NCBI GenBank assembly: GCA_002503215.1
Contig: DARG01000041.1
Span: 1-53,602, forward strand
Reading direction: 5' to 3'
Origin: Candidatus Parvarchaeota archaeon UBA446
Lineage (GTDB): Archaea; Nanobdellota; Nanobdellia; Parvarchaeales; Parvarchaeaceae
Length of the DNA stretch: 53,602 nt
The position numbers and the translations under genes are program-made. Positions 43,994-52,563 of this stretch are shown here, piece after piece (the first letter of the stretch is position 1; the number at the start of each line of letters is the position of its first letter). A model generated the notes under the pieces. That model was given only the letters and a program-made list of their open reading frames with translations. It was not told where the DNA came from and did no database searches.

Positions 43994-45244
43994 ATGAACA
44001 AAACAGTTTTTATAATAGTTGATGGCATGGCAGATTTGCCTATAAAGCGACTTGGAAATAAAACTCCTTTGGATTATGCGATAAAAAATAATCTTTACAA
44101 TTTTTTAAAATATTCTGAACTTGCATATCCTAATGTATTGGGTAAGCTAGCTCCTCAAAGCGATGCAGGAGTCATGGCTAACTTAAGTTATGATCCTTTA
44201 GTATATTCTACAGGTAGAGGTTGGTTTGAGTGTTTAGGTTTAGGGTTAGCTCCAAAAAGTGGAGAATTAAGTGTTAGAGTAAACTTTGGATCCGTTTCAA
44301 AGGGTAAACTTAAAGATATTAGAGTATATCTGTCACAGGATGAAATAGAGGATATCATAAACGAGATAAATAATAATATCCATTTATCCGTATCCTTTGA
44401 TTTAAAAGCAGGTGTAGGTTATAGAGCAGGTCTTGTGCTAAGATCTGGAAAAATGCCATTTTCTCACTTCGTTTCAAACAATGAACCAGGCTATACGGCT
44501 AGATTTTTTGGCAGTAAAGTTAAGTTAAGTTTTGCTTCTGGTATTAAGGATTTTAGAATAAAAAAGATAAAACCTATGAAAAATGAAGCAAGATACACTG
44601 CGGAAGTCCTAAATGAGTTTGTTTACAAGGCTTCAGAAATCATCAAAAAATCAAAAACCTATAAAACTAGACTTAAAAAAGGAATGCCCGTTCCAAATTA
44701 TTTGTTTCTTAGAGACTCTTCAGATCATGATCCGGAGTTAGAGAATATAAATAAGAAATATAATAGAAAATGGGCAGCTATTACAGGTATGCCTTTAGAA
44801 AAAGGTATAGCCGAATCCCTCGGCATGTCCGTTATAAAAATGGAAGAACTTCCCAATGTGGAAGAAGACTTAAGAAAAAAGGCAGATCAAGTGGGTAAAG
44901 TTCTGTCGAAATTTGACGCTGTCTACCTGCATATAAAACAACCAGACTCTTTTTCTCATCTTGGAAAGTTTATCGATAAATATGCAGCAATAGAGAAAAT
45001 AGATAGAATAATAATATCAAAACTTTATAAAGAGCTGGATTCAAAAAATGATACTTTAGTACTTACATGTGATCATGCTACTTCTAGCGAATTTAAGAGA
45101 CACCTCAATTCAAATATACCGGTTCTTATTTCAAATCGCAAATTTGATTATCATCATAATTTTAGTGAATTTGCCTGTTCAAAAGAGGGTAATAAAAAGA
45201 TAAAGAAAGCAATAGATATAATGCCTTTTGTAATGAATTTATAA
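43994..45244 (+). CDS. apgM: 2,3-bisphosphoglycerate-independent phosphoglycerate mutase, archaeal type
   Basis: The 416-residue enzyme of the alkaline-phosphatase superfamily starts FIIVDGMADLPIKRLG (metal-binding aspartate). It has the phospho-acceptor serine region LAPQSDAGVMANLSYDP, a phosphate-binding middle domain, and the second metal site LTCDHATSSEFKRH. It interconverts 3- and 2-phosphoglycerate in glycolysis, downstream of a GapN-type reaction. The usual PGSD motif reads PQSD here. A TATA-like run at 43963-43974 is about 26 nt before the ATG, so it is probably leaderless. Confidence 0.93.
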   Translation: MNKTVFIIVDGMADLPIKRLGNKTPLDYAIKNNLYNFLKYSELAYPNVLGKLAPQSDAGVMANLSYDPLVYSTGRGWFECLGLGLAPKSGELSVRVNFGSVSKGKLKDIRVYLSQDEIEDIINEINNNIHLSVSFDLKAGVGYRAGLVLRSGKMPFSHFVSNNEPGYTARFFGSKVKLSFASGIKDFRIKKIKPMKNEARYTAEVLNEFVYKASEIIKKSKTYKTRLKKGMPVPNYLFLRDSSDHDPELENINKKYNRKWAAITGMPLEKGIAESLGMSVIKMEELPNVEEDLRKKADQVGKVLSKFDAVYLHIKQPDSFSHLGKFIDKYAAIEKIDRIIISKLYKELDSKNDTLVLTCDHATSSEFKRHLNSNIPVLISNRKFDYHHNFSEFACSKEGNKKIKKAIDIMPFVMNL

Positions 45245-45278
45245 CAGGTTTATTAATCTTATTTTCTTAATAATTAAT

Positions 45279-46988
45279 ATGGTTTCGAACAAAGACCTTG
45301 CGGACAAACTTTATGATATAGCAGATATACTTGAAATGCAAGATGTAAAATGGGAACCACGTGCATATAGAACTGCAGCGATTACTATATCTGGTCTTTC
45401 TGATGATATAACCTCCATATATAAAGCGGGTAAATTAACCCAGCTTGAGGGGGTAGGAAAGTCTATAGCAGAGTCTATAACAGAATATATAGAAACAGGA
45501 AAAATAAAAAAATATGATAAACTAAAGCGAGATTATCCAATAGATCTTACTACTTTTAGAAAAATAAGAGGTTTGGGACCTAAACGCGTGTACTTTCTTT
45601 ATAAAAAATTAAAAATAAAAAATTTAGATGATTTAAAAAGTGCTATAGAATCTCATAAGATAATGAATTTAGAGGGATTTGGGGAAAAAAGTGAGGATGA
45701 ATTAAAAAGAAGTATAGAGTCCTTTATGAGTATAAAAGAGGAGAGATTATTATTGGGATACGTTATAGATTACACTGAAAATATCATTAATAAATTAGTA
45801 AAAAGCGGATTTTTCGAAAAAGTTAAAATAGCTGGTTCCATGCGTAGAATGAAAGAAACTATTGGGGATATAGATATACTTGCGATATCCGAAAATCCAG
45901 AGGCAGGAATGAATTTTTTCTCCAATTTAGATGAAGTAAAAAGTATAATAGTTAGCGGCCCAACAAAAACAACCGTTGAACTGGGAATAGGAACGACATG
46001 TGATATAAGGATACTTAAAAGAGATTCTTTTGGAGCAGCTATGCAATATTTTACTGGAAATAAAGATCATAACGTAAAATTAAGGAAAATCGCAATATCA
46101 AAAGGTTTAAAGTTAAATGAATATGGTCTTTTTAAAGGGAAAAAAATTATAGCGGAGAAAGACGAGGAAAAAATTTATAGAGAATTAGGGATGGATTGGA
46201 TTCCTCCAGAGTTAAGAGAAAATACTGGTGAAATCGAAGCAGCTCAAAATCATTCTTTACCTGAGCTTATTGACTATAAGGATATACTGGGGGATTTACA
46301 TACCCATAGTAAAGACAGTGACGGTATGAATTCATTGGAGGAGATGGCAGTATCTGCCGAAAAAACAGGCCTAAAATACATAGCTTTGACAAACCATAGC
46401 AAAGGACTTTATGTAGCCCACGGGTTAGATGATGAGAGATTTAGCGAAATAAACAAAAGAATAGATAAGTTTAATGATTCTAGCAAAGGAATAAAGATTT
46501 TAAAAGGTACAGAACTAGAGATATTAAAAGATGGTTCATTAGATCTGAAACAAACCACTTTAAAAGAATTCGATTTTGTTATTGGAGCAATTCATCAGAA
46601 TATTAGTATGGATTCAAAAGAAATAACGGATAGATTGATAAGAGCTATAAATACTGGTAATATAAATACAATTGCACACCCTACAGATCGGATTATTGGA
46701 GAAAGGGAACCTTTAAAATTAAATTTTGAAAAGGTCATGGAGGCATGCGTTAATAATGAAGTTTTACTTGAAATAAATGGTTATCCCGAGCGTTCCGATC
46801 TGCCATTTGATTTAGTAAAGAAAGCAAAAGAATATAAAATAAAGTTTTCACTTGGAAGCGATTCTCACCGGCCTGAACATCTTAAATTTATAAAATTAGC
46901 GTGCGCTATTGCTAGGAGAGGGTGGCTTGAAAAGAAAGATGTTGTAAATACGTTTAATTATAAGGACATATTAGGGCTTAAAAGGTAA
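45279..46988 (+). CDS. polX: family X DNA polymerase with PHP exonuclease domain
   Basis: The 569-residue protein has an N-terminal 8-kDa-like and helix-hairpin-helix part (LEGVGKSIAESI, IRGLGPKRV, LEGFGEKSEDEL), the nucleotidyltransferase palm with AGSMRRMKETIGDIDIL and third aspartate in CDIRIL, and a C-terminal PHP domain starting GDLHTHSKDSDG and ending SLGSDSHRPEH. It fills short gaps in base excision repair, and the PHP domain adds nuclease activity. It fits the nearby AP endonuclease Xth and endonuclease III. A TATA box at 45249-45258 sits at leaderless spacing. Confidence 0.95.
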   Translation: MVSNKDLADKLYDIADILEMQDVKWEPRAYRTAAITISGLSDDITSIYKAGKLTQLEGVGKSIAESITEYIETGKIKKYDKLKRDYPIDLTTFRKIRGLGPKRVYFLYKKLKIKNLDDLKSAIESHKIMNLEGFGEKSEDELKRSIESFMSIKEERLLLGYVIDYTENIINKLVKSGFFEKVKIAGSMRRMKETIGDIDILAISENPEAGMNFFSNLDEVKSIIVSGPTKTTVELGIGTTCDIRILKRDSFGAAMQYFTGNKDHNVKLRKIAISKGLKLNEYGLFKGKKIIAEKDEEKIYRELGMDWIPPELRENTGEIEAAQNHSLPELIDYKDILGDLHTHSKDSDGMNSLEEMAVSAEKTGLKYIALTNHSKGLYVAHGLDDERFSEINKRIDKFNDSSKGIKILKGTELEILKDGSLDLKQTTLKEFDFVIGAIHQNISMDSKEITDRLIRAINTGNINTIAHPTDRIIGEREPLKLNFEKVMEACVNNEVLLEINGYPERSDLPFDLVKKAKEYKIKFSLGSDSHRPEHLKFIKLACAIARRGWLEKKDVVNTFNYKDILGLKR

Positions 46989-47024
46989 ATTAATAAAGCA
47001 AGTAATGTACTATATTATTAATGT

Positions 47025-47720
47025 ATGGTAGAAAAGATTAAGAGCGGAATAAATGGTTTTGATGCAATAGTAAATGGCGGGTTTGTTAAAAACAGTTTAG
47101 TGACAATATATGGTTCTCCTGGTGCTGGAAAAAGTATATTTTGTACAGAGTTTCTAAGAGAAGGTTTAAAAAATAACGAGAAAGTCTTTTACATAAGTAT
47201 GGAACAAGATATAGATTCTTTTCTTGAGCAATGTGACTCGTTCGGTTTTAATGAATTTAGGAATAATCTGAATTCTAATTTTGTGTTCTTAAAAATGAAT
47301 GGTCATGATTTCAAGAATTTTTTATCAATAGACCTCCCAAAAATACTAGAGACTAGAAAAGAAAAACATTCTAGAATAGTTATAGATCCACTAACTCCTT
47401 TCTTATGGGAAGTCAAAGATATATCACTTCAAAGAAATATACTTACAAGTACCTTTAAAATGCTTAGAGAATTTGGAACAACTTTGGTAACCATTGAAAG
47501 ATATAGTGATATAAATCGTATGGAGTTATTAGAAGACATAGCTATACCAATATATTTATCAGATATGGTAATTCTTCTATCTATGGTATATAACCAAAAT
47601 TTCTATCAAAAAACAATATCTATTGTAAAGATGAGATTTTCTTCACATAGCACAGGTATGCATCCCTTTGATATAGGAAATGGTGGCATAAATATCTTCC
47701 AAGATCAACCAGTTTTCTAA
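47025..47720 (+). CDS. KaiC/RadA-like RecA-superfamily ATPase
   Basis: The 231-residue single-domain ATPase begins KIKSGINGFDAIVNGGF, the standard KaiC-like opening. It has Walker A GSPGAGKS (30-37), FYISMEQDIDSFL, and Walker B RIVIDPLTPFL. Such archaeal single-domain KaiC proteins are often signalling or regulatory ATPases; the role here is unknown. It converges with xth, overlapping its end by 4 bp. Confidence 0.88.
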   Translation: MVEKIKSGINGFDAIVNGGFVKNSLVTIYGSPGAGKSIFCTEFLREGLKNNEKVFYISMEQDIDSFLEQCDSFGFNEFRNNLNSNFVFLKMNGHDFKNFLSIDLPKILETRKEKHSRIVIDPLTPFLWEVKDISLQRNILTSTFKMLREFGTTLVTIERYSDINRMELLEDIAIPIYLSDMVILLSMVYNQNFYQKTISIVKMRFSSHSTGMHPFDIGNGGINIFQDQPVF

Positions 47721-48472
47721 TTTAATTCGATATATACAGGAGCATGGTCCGAGCCAATTTTATTTTTTATTATACCCGCATCCTTCACGCGTTTTTTAAG
47801 TTCATTAGAGACAAAAAGATAGTCTATTCTCCAACCTATATTATTTGTTCTTGCACTCTTATATAGGTATGTCCACCAAGTATAGTTTCCGTTTTCTTTA
47901 TTGAATATACGAAAAGTATCAATATATCCTTTTTTTATCATTTCATCTATAAATTTCCTTTCTACTGAGGTAAACCCTGCATTTCCTTGGTTGGATTTTG
48001 GCCTAGCAATATCAATTTCATTATGGGCTACATTGAAGTCACCACCAATTATAACAGGTTTTTTTCTTCTTAGTGCCTGCATGAATTTAAGTATGCTTTT
48101 GTTAAATTTTATCTTATAATCTAATCTACTAAGATCTCTTCTGGAATTTGGAAAGTATGCATTTATTAAAAAATAGTCTTTAAATTCTAGGGTTAAAGTC
48201 CTGCCTTCACGATCAAATTGCTCATTTTTTATACCATATATTACATTTAGAGGTTTATTTTTAGAGAAAGTCATTACACCACTATATCCTTTTTTTGATG
48301 TGGCTGAAATATAATATTTAAAATAATCTTTACCCAATGTATCTATAATTTCATTAGTCTTAGTCTCTTGAATAAGTATGGCACCATAAATATCTGATTC
48401 TAGTTCTTTTTGAATCTCATTTTTTCTTATAACACTTTTTAATCCATTTACGTTCCATGACATTATTTTCAT
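47717..48472 (-). CDS. xth: exodeoxyribonuclease III / AP endonuclease
   Basis: The 251-residue protein of the EEP nuclease family has N-terminal MSWNVNGLKS, catalytic glutamate in LIQETKT, the DFNVAH metal/catalytic site, and the C-terminal SDHAPV aspartate-histidine pair. It cuts DNA at abasic sites, producing ends that PolX can fill. Length is normal and all motifs are intact. Confidence 0.95.
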   Translation of the reverse strand: MKIMSWNVNGLKSVIRKNEIQKELESDIYGAILIQETKTNEIIDTLGKDYFKYYISATSKKGYSGVMTFSKNKPLNVIYGIKNEQFDREGRTLTLEFKDYFLINAYFPNSRRDLSRLDYKIKFNKSILKFMQALRRKKPVIIGGDFNVAHNEIDIARPKSNQGNAGFTSVERKFIDEMIKKGYIDTFRIFNKENGNYTWWTYLYKSARTNNIGWRIDYLFVSNELKKRVKDAGIIKNKIGSDHAPVYIELN

Positions 48473-48603
48473 ACATTTACGATACAGAGATAATTAATTA
48501 TATTTTAAAAAATTATCTTAATTCAAATATATTTATATAAATTAATTATCATGCATAAAAAGATGACTTTAAGCTTTTAACTTGTAATTGCTTATAAAAA
48601 AAT

Positions 48604-49122
48604 ATGGCGGTTCTTTCTCATGATGAGATAATAAAGCTTTTAGATTCCGGTGAACTTAAGATAGCTCCTCTAAATAGACAGCAAATTGGGCCAGGGTCAA
48701 TAGACCTTAGATTAGGCTCAGTTTTTCGAGTATTTAAAAAGATAAATAAAATAGTAACAGTCGATGACTTTACGGATTATATGGATTTAACTGATGAGAT
48801 AAAGCTTAAAAAAGACCAAAAATTGTTAATACAACCTGGTGAACTTGTACATGGCATAACCTTAGAAAAGATATCTCTGCCAGATAATATATCTGCAAGA
48901 ATAGATGGAAGGTCTAGGTTCGCAAGAATAGGATTATTAACACATGTTAGTAGCGGATTTATGCAACCAGGAACAGTTGGTAAGATAGTTTTAGAGATGG
49001 CTAATCTGTCTCCAATAGCGCTTTCAATAAAACCAAATACTAAAATCTGCCAAATTGTACTGGATGAGCTTAAAGGAAGGGCAAAATATGCTGGTAAATT
49101 TATAAATCAAAGTAAGCCTTAA
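48604..49122 (+). CDS. dcd: dCTP deaminase (dUTPase superfamily)
   Basis: The 172-residue protein has the trimeric dUTPase/Dcd fold with IGPGSIDLRLGSVF near the start and the active-site block GRSRFARIGL, keeping the serine and arginine, then KIVLE with the deaminase glutamate. The normally acidic IDPG position reads MQPG, so an aspartate used for dUTP hydrolysis in bifunctional enzymes is glutamine. This favours a plain deaminase or an altered dUTPase. It feeds dTTP synthesis and complements NrdJ. TTTTAA at 48575-48580 is at leaderless spacing. Confidence 0.88.
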   Translation: MAVLSHDEIIKLLDSGELKIAPLNRQQIGPGSIDLRLGSVFRVFKKINKIVTVDDFTDYMDLTDEIKLKKDQKLLIQPGELVHGITLEKISLPDNISARIDGRSRFARIGLLTHVSSGFMQPGTVGKIVLEMANLSPIALSIKPNTKICQIVLDELKGRAKYAGKFINQSKP

Positions 49123-49152
49123 ATGGGTTTATAGCTGGTTTTAAATAGCCTA

Positions 49153-49168
49153 CTTCAAACCTTTGAAG
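49153..49168. repeat. inverted repeat between dcd and the 31-residue gene
   Basis: CTTCAAA and TTTGAAG are perfect 7-bp arms around CC. The pair covers the stop codon of the minus-strand microprotein and lies 30 bp past the dcd stop, so it may act as a two-way transcript end. Confidence 0.55.
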
Positions 49169-49250
49169 CAAGAGAGTTGTTCCTCATTATTATGGCTACC
49201 AGTATAAGCATATACAAAATCACTGCGCCAACAATTACTAAGCTTGACAT
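49155..49250 (-). CDS. 31-residue single-helix membrane microprotein
   Basis: On the minus strand a perfect SD (TAGGAGGA) lies 5 nt before ATG 49250. The frame encodes one hydrophobic helix (VIVGAVILYMLILVAIIM, about 5-22) followed by a short polar tail, RNNSLASKV. The strong SD and clean transmembrane pattern make a real gene likely despite its size. It would insert in the membrane with the basic end inside. It occupies the gap between dcd and nth. Function unknown. Confidence 0.6.
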   Translation of the reverse strand: MSSLVIVGAVILYMLILVAIIMRNNSLASKV

Positions 49251-49374
49251 ATTATTCCTCCTATCTATTATAGATAACAACTTCAATAAATACTTTTAGT
49301 ATTTTTTCCCTCTTTTAGAGGATAAAATTGTTATTTCAAGTTTTTTCACTATAAATTTAAGTTAAAAGTTTAAT

Positions 49375-50022
49375 TTATACTCCATTCTTTGGGCACAAGT
49401 TATTTATTGGACAAATATCGCATTTTGGTTTCATAGACTGACAAATTCGATGTCCATGTTCTTTAAGGACATACGCAATGTTCTTCCAGTACTTCTTTTC
49501 TATCTCTTCTTTCAAATCTTTTTCTATATCATCAGCTTTTTTATTACTGCTTAAACCTATTCTATAGGAGAGTTTTATTACCCAAGTATCAACAGGTATA
49601 CCTTCAATTTTTCCGAAAGCATTTATTAATATAGTATTAGCAGTTTTTCTACCCACTCCTGGAAGAGAAAGTAGGTCTTCCATATTATCCGGTACTTTTC
49701 CGTCGTATTTTTCCATAATAATTTTGCAACATTCTACTATATTTTTAGCTTTGTTCTCCGGGAAGCTTACACTTTTTATAAAAGGTATTAAATCAGTTAC
49801 TTTTGAGTAAGCGAAATCACTAACTTTCTTATATTTTGCAAAAAGTGCCGGAGTAAGCGAGTTAACGACAGTATCTTTTGTCTGTGCAGAAAGTATAGCC
49901 GCGATGAGGAGCTGCAAAGAACCATTAAAATTTAGGTAATATTTTATGTCAGAGTACTTATTTTCAAGTATATTAACAATTTCATCCACTTTTTTCTGTT
50001 CAAGTTTTTTGAACTCTACCAT
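49375..50022 (-). CDS. nth: endonuclease III DNA glycosylase/AP lyase
   Basis: The 215-residue protein has LSAQTKD, the helix-hairpin-helix LPGVGRKTANT with catalytic K126, and D145 in VDTWV (usually VDTHV). The [4Fe-4S] cluster cysteines are C194, C201, C204 and C210, with the classic 6-2-5 spacing. It removes oxidised pyrimidines and nicks the abasic site. It belongs functionally with Xth and PolX nearby. Length is normal. Confidence 0.95.
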   Translation of the reverse strand: MVEFKKLEQKKVDEIVNILENKYSDIKYYLNFNGSLQLLIAAILSAQTKDTVVNSLTPALFAKYKKVSDFAYSKVTDLIPFIKSVSFPENKAKNIVECCKIIMEKYDGKVPDNMEDLLSLPGVGRKTANTILINAFGKIEGIPVDTWVIKLSYRIGLSSNKKADDIEKDLKEEIEKKYWKNIAYVLKEHGHRICQSMKPKCDICPINNLCPKNGV

Positions 50023-50142
50023 CTTGGCTCCAATTCAATTATAATATATCACTAAATTTATCTTTTATCGGATAACATTTAAAAATACATTTAATTTAAT
50101 TTTATCAATTGTTATATTTATAATATAGATTGTATATCAATA

Positions 50143-50150
50143 TTTATATA
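50143..50150 (+). promoter_or_regulatory. TATA box of the peroxiredoxin gene
   Basis: TTTATATA is centred about 26 nt before ATG 50172. This supports a leaderless start there and rejects an in-frame ATG at 50130 lying upstream of the TATA box. Confidence 0.6.
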
Positions 50151-50171
50151 CAAGGATATTTTTATATAATT

Positions 50172-50615
50172 ATGCAAATAAAAGAAGGAGACGAATTTCC
50201 GGATTTTAATCTTAAAAGTGATGATGATAAGACGGTCTCACTTTTAGATATAAAAGGAAAAGAGTCTATAATATACTTTTATCCAAAAGATGATACTCCT
50301 GGCTGTACAAAAGAAGCGTGTAGTTTTAGAGATAACATAAACTCTTTTAAATCTTTAGGTATACCTATTTTTGGCATAAGTGTTGATAGCGTCGAATCAC
50401 ATAAGAAATTTAAGCAAAAATATTCAATACCTTTTACTTTACTCAGCGATAAAGATAAAACCCTAATATCAAAACTTGGTATAAAGACATTAATCGGAAT
50501 AGCATCAAGGGTAACATTCGTGCTGGACAAGGATGCAAAGATAAAAAAGATTTATCCAAAGGTTTCACCTGATGGGCATGCTGAGGAAATACTTGAGTTT
50601 TTAAGACAGGAGTAA
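50172..50615 (+). CDS. bcp: peroxiredoxin, Bcp/PrxQ type
   Basis: This 147-residue thiol peroxidase reduces hydrogen peroxide and organic peroxides in the cytosol. The peroxidatic cysteine C45 lies in DTPGCTKEAC and the resolving cysteine C50 five residues later, the PrxQ arrangement. FYPKDDTPG and FTLLSDKDKT are further family marks. The ATG 50172 is chosen from TATA spacing. The gene is 1 of 3 redox or DNA-protection genes in this stretch. Confidence 0.94.
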   Translation: MQIKEGDEFPDFNLKSDDDKTVSLLDIKGKESIIYFYPKDDTPGCTKEACSFRDNINSFKSLGIPIFGISVDSVESHKKFKQKYSIPFTLLSDKDKTLISKLGIKTLIGIASRVTFVLDKDAKIKKIYPKVSPDGHAEEILEFLRQE

Positions 50616-50630
50616 CCTACCAGTAAGTAA

Positions 50631-50641
50631 AATATATATAT
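50631..50641 (+). promoter_or_regulatory. TATA box of membrane module 1
   Basis: AATATATATAT is centred 26 nt before ATG 50662, giving a leaderless mRNA for the first gene of the pair. Confidence 0.6.
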
Positions 50642-50661
50642 CGTCACTTTTTATTACTATT

Positions 50662-51027
50662 ATGCTTAATATTGCATACACAGTGATATTTGTCATGCTT
50701 TTTTTAGGAGGCACTGTAAGTGCGTTCTTTGCAGGTATAACTTTTTTTGCAATATTCAAACATAGGAAAGATAAAGCACCTCTAACTTCTTTTTTTCTCA
50801 ATAAAGATTCAGCGATAAAGGAGCTAAACTTGTTTTTATATCCAGCCATTCTACTTTTTCTGACAGGGCTCTTTACTTTTTTGCAGAAACTTCTGTCGAG
50901 TTATAGTAGCTTATATACTGTTGATATGGTTTTTTTCTTTCTCGCGTATTTGCTGGGGATAATAGCTTTGCTTGTGGTGATATTTATATCATGGCGCTGG
51001 TTTAAACTGTTTAGGAGATTCGTATGA
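50662..51027 (+). CDS. membrane module 1, protein A (unknown)
   Basis: The 121-residue protein has a membrane helix at about 5-31, a basic cytoplasmic loop (FKHRKDKAPLTSFFLNKDSA), further helices at about 58-75 and 87-110, and a basic end, WFKLFRRFV. I do not recognise a family. The loop APLxxxxLNxKxS and the W...F.RF end recur in the gene at 51866, so both are copies of one type. Its stop overlaps the start of protein B by 4 bp (ATGA). Confidence 0.75.
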   Translation: MLNIAYTVIFVMLFLGGTVSAFFAGITFFAIFKHRKDKAPLTSFFLNKDSAIKELNLFLYPAILLFLTGLFTFLQKLLSSYSSLYTVDMVFFFLAYLLGIIALLVVIFISWRWFKLFRRFV

Positions 51028-51329
51028 GTATAGATTTTATATATGGAGTAGTCTCATTAATACTCGGTACATTTATGCTTGTATCCATATTATATCTTAG
51101 AAGTAAACTGAAAAAGAATCCTGTTGTCTTTCTTTCCTCATTTTATATAAAAAAATATAAGCAGTATGCATTCGTATTTTTCTTCGTAACAACGCTTACA
51201 CTCGCGGTAAATTATGCAGTCGCTACAGTGATATCTTTTGGAAATCCCTCAACTAATGTCTGGGAGTATGGTAACATAATACTATTTTCGACTCTAGCTA
51301 TTTTCTTTTTCTTTATGTCTATTTCTTAG
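51024..51329 (+). CDS. membrane module 1, protein B (unknown)
   Basis: The 101-residue protein has helices at about 6-26, 47-69 and 82-99, with a basic loop between the first two (YLRSKLKKNPVVFLSSFYIKK). Topology and loop resemble the gene at 52210 (VRSFYVNPQ... basic loop, then two helices). It is coupled to protein A by a 4-bp overlap, so the two probably form a complex in the membrane. Its end overlaps the convergent decarboxylase gene by 4 bp. Confidence 0.72.
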   Translation: MSIDFIYGVVSLILGTFMLVSILYLRSKLKKNPVVFLSSFYIKKYKQYAFVFFFVTTLTLAVNYAVATVISFGNPSTNVWEYGNIILFSTLAIFFFFMSIS

Positions 51330-51772
51330 AGGTTATTAAAGACTTTGGAATCGTTTTTCTCTGATATTGTACTACGATCCGCGCTGAATACTTTGTAGCT
51401 TACTGGTTTGAGTACGGAAACAATATAATCAAATGCCATTACGGGGTTACTTTCACTACCACAGGAGTATATATCTACTGTGGCGTATCTGCTTTCTGGC
51501 CAAGTATGTAAAGAAATGTGGCTTTCCGTTATTAAAGCAATTATCGAAACACCTCCTAAGTCTGGAGAATCTTTTTGATTGAATTGTCTTTCCATTATAT
51601 CTATTATATGAAGGTTTCCTGTTTTAGCAGCTTCAATAACTACATTCTTAAGTAGCTCTAAATTTTTTAATATAGAATCATCTATATCCCAAAGGTTTCC
51701 AAACATGTGTTTTCCTATGACTGGAACTAAATTGCTCTCAAAAACATTGCTTTTTTTAAATCTTTTTTTCAT
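51326..51772 (-). CDS. speH: S-adenosylmethionine decarboxylase proenzyme (SpeH type)
   Basis: The 148-residue proenzyme cuts itself at E83-S84 in TESHISLHTWPE, turning S84 into the pyruvoyl cofactor. The following SRYATVDIYSCG holds the conserved cysteine C104. It makes decarboxylated SAM, the aminopropyl donor for polyamines. A TATA box on the minus strand (51791-51802) lies 25 nt before the ATG. It separates the two membrane modules and is transcribed the other way. Confidence 0.93.
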   Translation of the reverse strand: MKKRFKKSNVFESNLVPVIGKHMFGNLWDIDDSILKNLELLKNVVIEAAKTGNLHIIDIMERQFNQKDSPDLGGVSIIALITESHISLHTWPESRYATVDIYSCGSESNPVMAFDYIVSVLKPVSYKVFSADRSTISEKNDSKVFNNL

Positions 51773-51836
51773 TCTTATTATTGAATAATTCTATTTAAAT
51801 AATTATCTATTTTTATATTATTCTGTGAAAAGAATA

Positions 51837-51844
51837 TTTTTATA
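51837..51844 (+). promoter_or_regulatory. TATA box of membrane module 2
   Basis: TTTTTATA is centred 25 nt before ATG 51866. The promoter layout copies that of module 1 but the sequence differs. Confidence 0.6.
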
Positions 51845-51865
51845 GTTGTAAGTATAATAATTAAA

Positions 51866-52213
51866 ATGTTTTTATACAGTAATTTCCACGAATACTGGGT
51901 CATTTTTGAGGTGATCAATGGACTTTTGATTTCAATTTTCAGTGCTATAGATATTTATATATTATATAACAGAAGGGATGACGGCGCACCGCTTGTAGGT
52001 TGGGCACTGAATGCAAAGAAATCAAAAAACGGTTTTTCAATTCTTTTGCTTGTGGCGGCCCTTTTCATAGTGGTGTTTGTAATCTATGCATTCGGAAGCA
52101 TTTCAAATAACCATATTATACGTATGATAGCCGAACTTATAGGGACAGCAACTTATCTTATGCTTAGTTATGTTGTACTAACCTGGTCGCGTGTATTTAT
52201 GAGGTTCATATGA
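51866..52213 (+). CDS. membrane module 2, protein A (unknown)
   Basis: The 115-residue protein mirrors the gene at 50662: helix at about 11-33, loop YNRRDDGAPLVGWALNAKKS, helices at about 56-76 and 85-108, end TWSRVFMRFI. The shared APLxxxxLNxK loop and aromatic-basic end indicate an old duplication. Its stop overlaps the start of protein B (ATGA). Function unknown. Confidence 0.75.
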   Translation: MFLYSNFHEYWVIFEVINGLLISIFSAIDIYILYNRRDDGAPLVGWALNAKKSKNGFSILLLVAALFIVVFVIYAFGSISNNHIIRMIAELIGTATYLMLSYVVLTWSRVFMRFI

Positions 52214-52524
52214 GCAGTGGTTTTTACGAGGCTATAGCTATAGGGGTTGTCGGCATTATAATCTTAATATCAATGATAAGGTTTGTAAGATCATTCTATG
52301 TTAATCCCCAAAAGGCTATGCAGTTGATAAGACTGAGCAGGAAAGCTTATCTTATATTTACACTTTTTCTTTCAATGAATTTTGTATTCGCGGTAGGATA
52401 TATACTTCAGATACTCTCGGAGGCTAACAATTATGATCTTGTTGCGATACTTATCTATGCTTTGGGAACGGCCATATTCTTCACGGCTCTTTCGTCTGTA
52501 ATCTCAAAGAAATACCTGCCATAA
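52210..52524 (+). CDS. membrane module 2, protein B (unknown)
   Basis: The 104-residue protein has helices at about 6-24, 47-68 and 78-98, with a basic loop RFVRSFYVNPQKAMQLIRLS. Length, topology and place match the gene at 51024. It is coupled to the preceding gene by a 4-bp overlap. No catalytic or metal-binding motif is visible, so a structural, sensing or channel role are all open. Confidence 0.72.
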   Translation: MSSGFYEAIAIGVVGIIILISMIRFVRSFYVNPQKAMQLIRLSRKAYLIFTLFLSMNFVFAVGYILQILSEANNYDLVAILIYALGTAIFFTALSSVISKKYLP

Positions 52525-52533
52525 ACAAAAAAG

Positions 52534-52542
52534 TTTTTATAT
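52534..52542 (+). promoter_or_regulatory. TATA box of the 52564 gene
   Basis: TTTTTATAT is centred 26 nt before ATG 52564, so this gene has its own leaderless promoter rather than belonging to module 2. Confidence 0.55.
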
Positions 52543-52563
52543 GATTCACCTTCTTTAAAAGGC

